A stretch of DNA of 40,570 nucleotides from Lactobacillaceae bacterium. GTDB taxonomy: Bacteria; Bacillota; Bacilli; Lactobacillales; Lactobacillaceae. The stretch lies in the NCBI GenBank assembly GCA_031289615.1, contig JAITPD010000011.1:1-40570 (forward strand), read 5' to 3'. Numbering within the stretch: the first letter of the stretch is position 1; the number at the start of each line of letters is the position of its first letter. Below are positions 40,332-40,570 of the stretch, piece after piece. The position numbers and the translations under genes were made by a program. A model generated the notes under the pieces. That model was not told the origin of the DNA. It did not search any database and saw nothing but the letters and a program-made list of their open reading frames with translations.

Positions 40332-40570
40332 GTTATATTGTTCTTTGATTGATCAGCGCAGCGATTCTGTCGTCGGATGACCAGCCCTTACCGAATCTAG
40401 CCGAAACTTTTCACGCGTGCTTTAGCGCCGGGAAATTGGCGAATTATTTCGCCATTCGAACCACCTCCGTTACTAAGTCGCCCAGCTGTATGACACAGCT
40501 GCCCAACTAAGTACTGCGGATCGTGTTTTGGTAAGCGATAAATCGCTAACAAAACGCATAATGAATCGTG
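40332..40570 (-). repeat. Family B repeat, copy 7, with a ~105-nt insert, cut by the window end
   Basis: Matches copy 2 from CAGCGATTCTGTCGTCGGAT through GGCGAATTATTTCGCCATTC. Then, where copy 2 continues GGCATGAATCGTG, an insert of about 105 nt (40450-40558) intervenes before ATGAATCGTG. The insert holds two hairpins (CAGCTGT/ACAGCTG; GTTTTG..AGCGAT/ATCGCT..CAAAAC). No gene is visible from 39746 to the window end. Confidence 0.7.

Overview
The window looks like a chromosomal stretch of a low-GC lactic acid bacterium, most likely Lactobacillaceae of the Weissella/Leuconostoc side. Supporting signs are the mbl-DUF2969-rodA cell-shape cluster, two pyruvate oxidases behind cre boxes, a PepV dipeptidase, biotin and peptide uptake genes in place of biosynthesis, and strong GGAGG ribosome sites. 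The genus is inference; no rRNA is present.

Layout. 1-5272: the edge of an IS3-type element, murF (minus strand), then mbl, a DUF2969 gene, rodA and proC, ending at tRNA-Glu(UUC). 5283-7215: a DUF4811-like membrane protein, a shortened and degenerate FGGY-kinase-like protein, and a strongly structured candidate non-coding RNA of about 270 nt. 7490-12444: two paralogous pyruvate oxidase genes with matching promoter/cre architecture, separated by an AP endonuclease gene. 12500-17640 is an AT-rich accessory block: a secreted protein with a 43-residue membrane partner, an HxlR-type regulator, and a four-gene operon encoding a HerA-like ATPase, an MdaB-like flavoprotein, a triosephosphate-isomerase-like protein and a CinA-like protein, followed by tRNA-Glu(CUC). 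18111-27995: a drug-type MFS exporter, a histidine phosphatase, HflX, a heterodimeric ABC exporter and a MacB-like ABC protein. 28382-32736: pepV, a membrane-anchored acidic protein, birA, bioY and a guanylate-kinase-like gene. 32826-35708: a complete polar amino-acid ABC importer. 36116-39745: two orphan oligopeptide-binding proteins. The right end is repeats only.

Two things stand out. (1) Immediately after the stop codons of pepV and both oppA-like genes, and before their terminators, lies the same structured element: a direct repeat of about 44-49 nt, a long hairpin, and a second copy of the direct repeat 138-140 nt later. The paired segments change together between copies (ACACC/GGTGT versus GGAAC/GTTCC), which is good evidence for a conserved RNA fold shared by three peptide-utilisation transcripts. 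(2) The HxlR/HerA/flavoprotein/TIM-like/CinA-like cluster joins proteins from unrelated families, two of them remodelled at key motifs, in one AT-rich operon. It may be an undescribed stress or defence module; its function is not established here.

Other notable features are the three solute-binding proteins that all lack a lipobox cysteine, a GGA-rich candidate small RNA, and a family of modular palindromic intergenic repeats with nested insertions.
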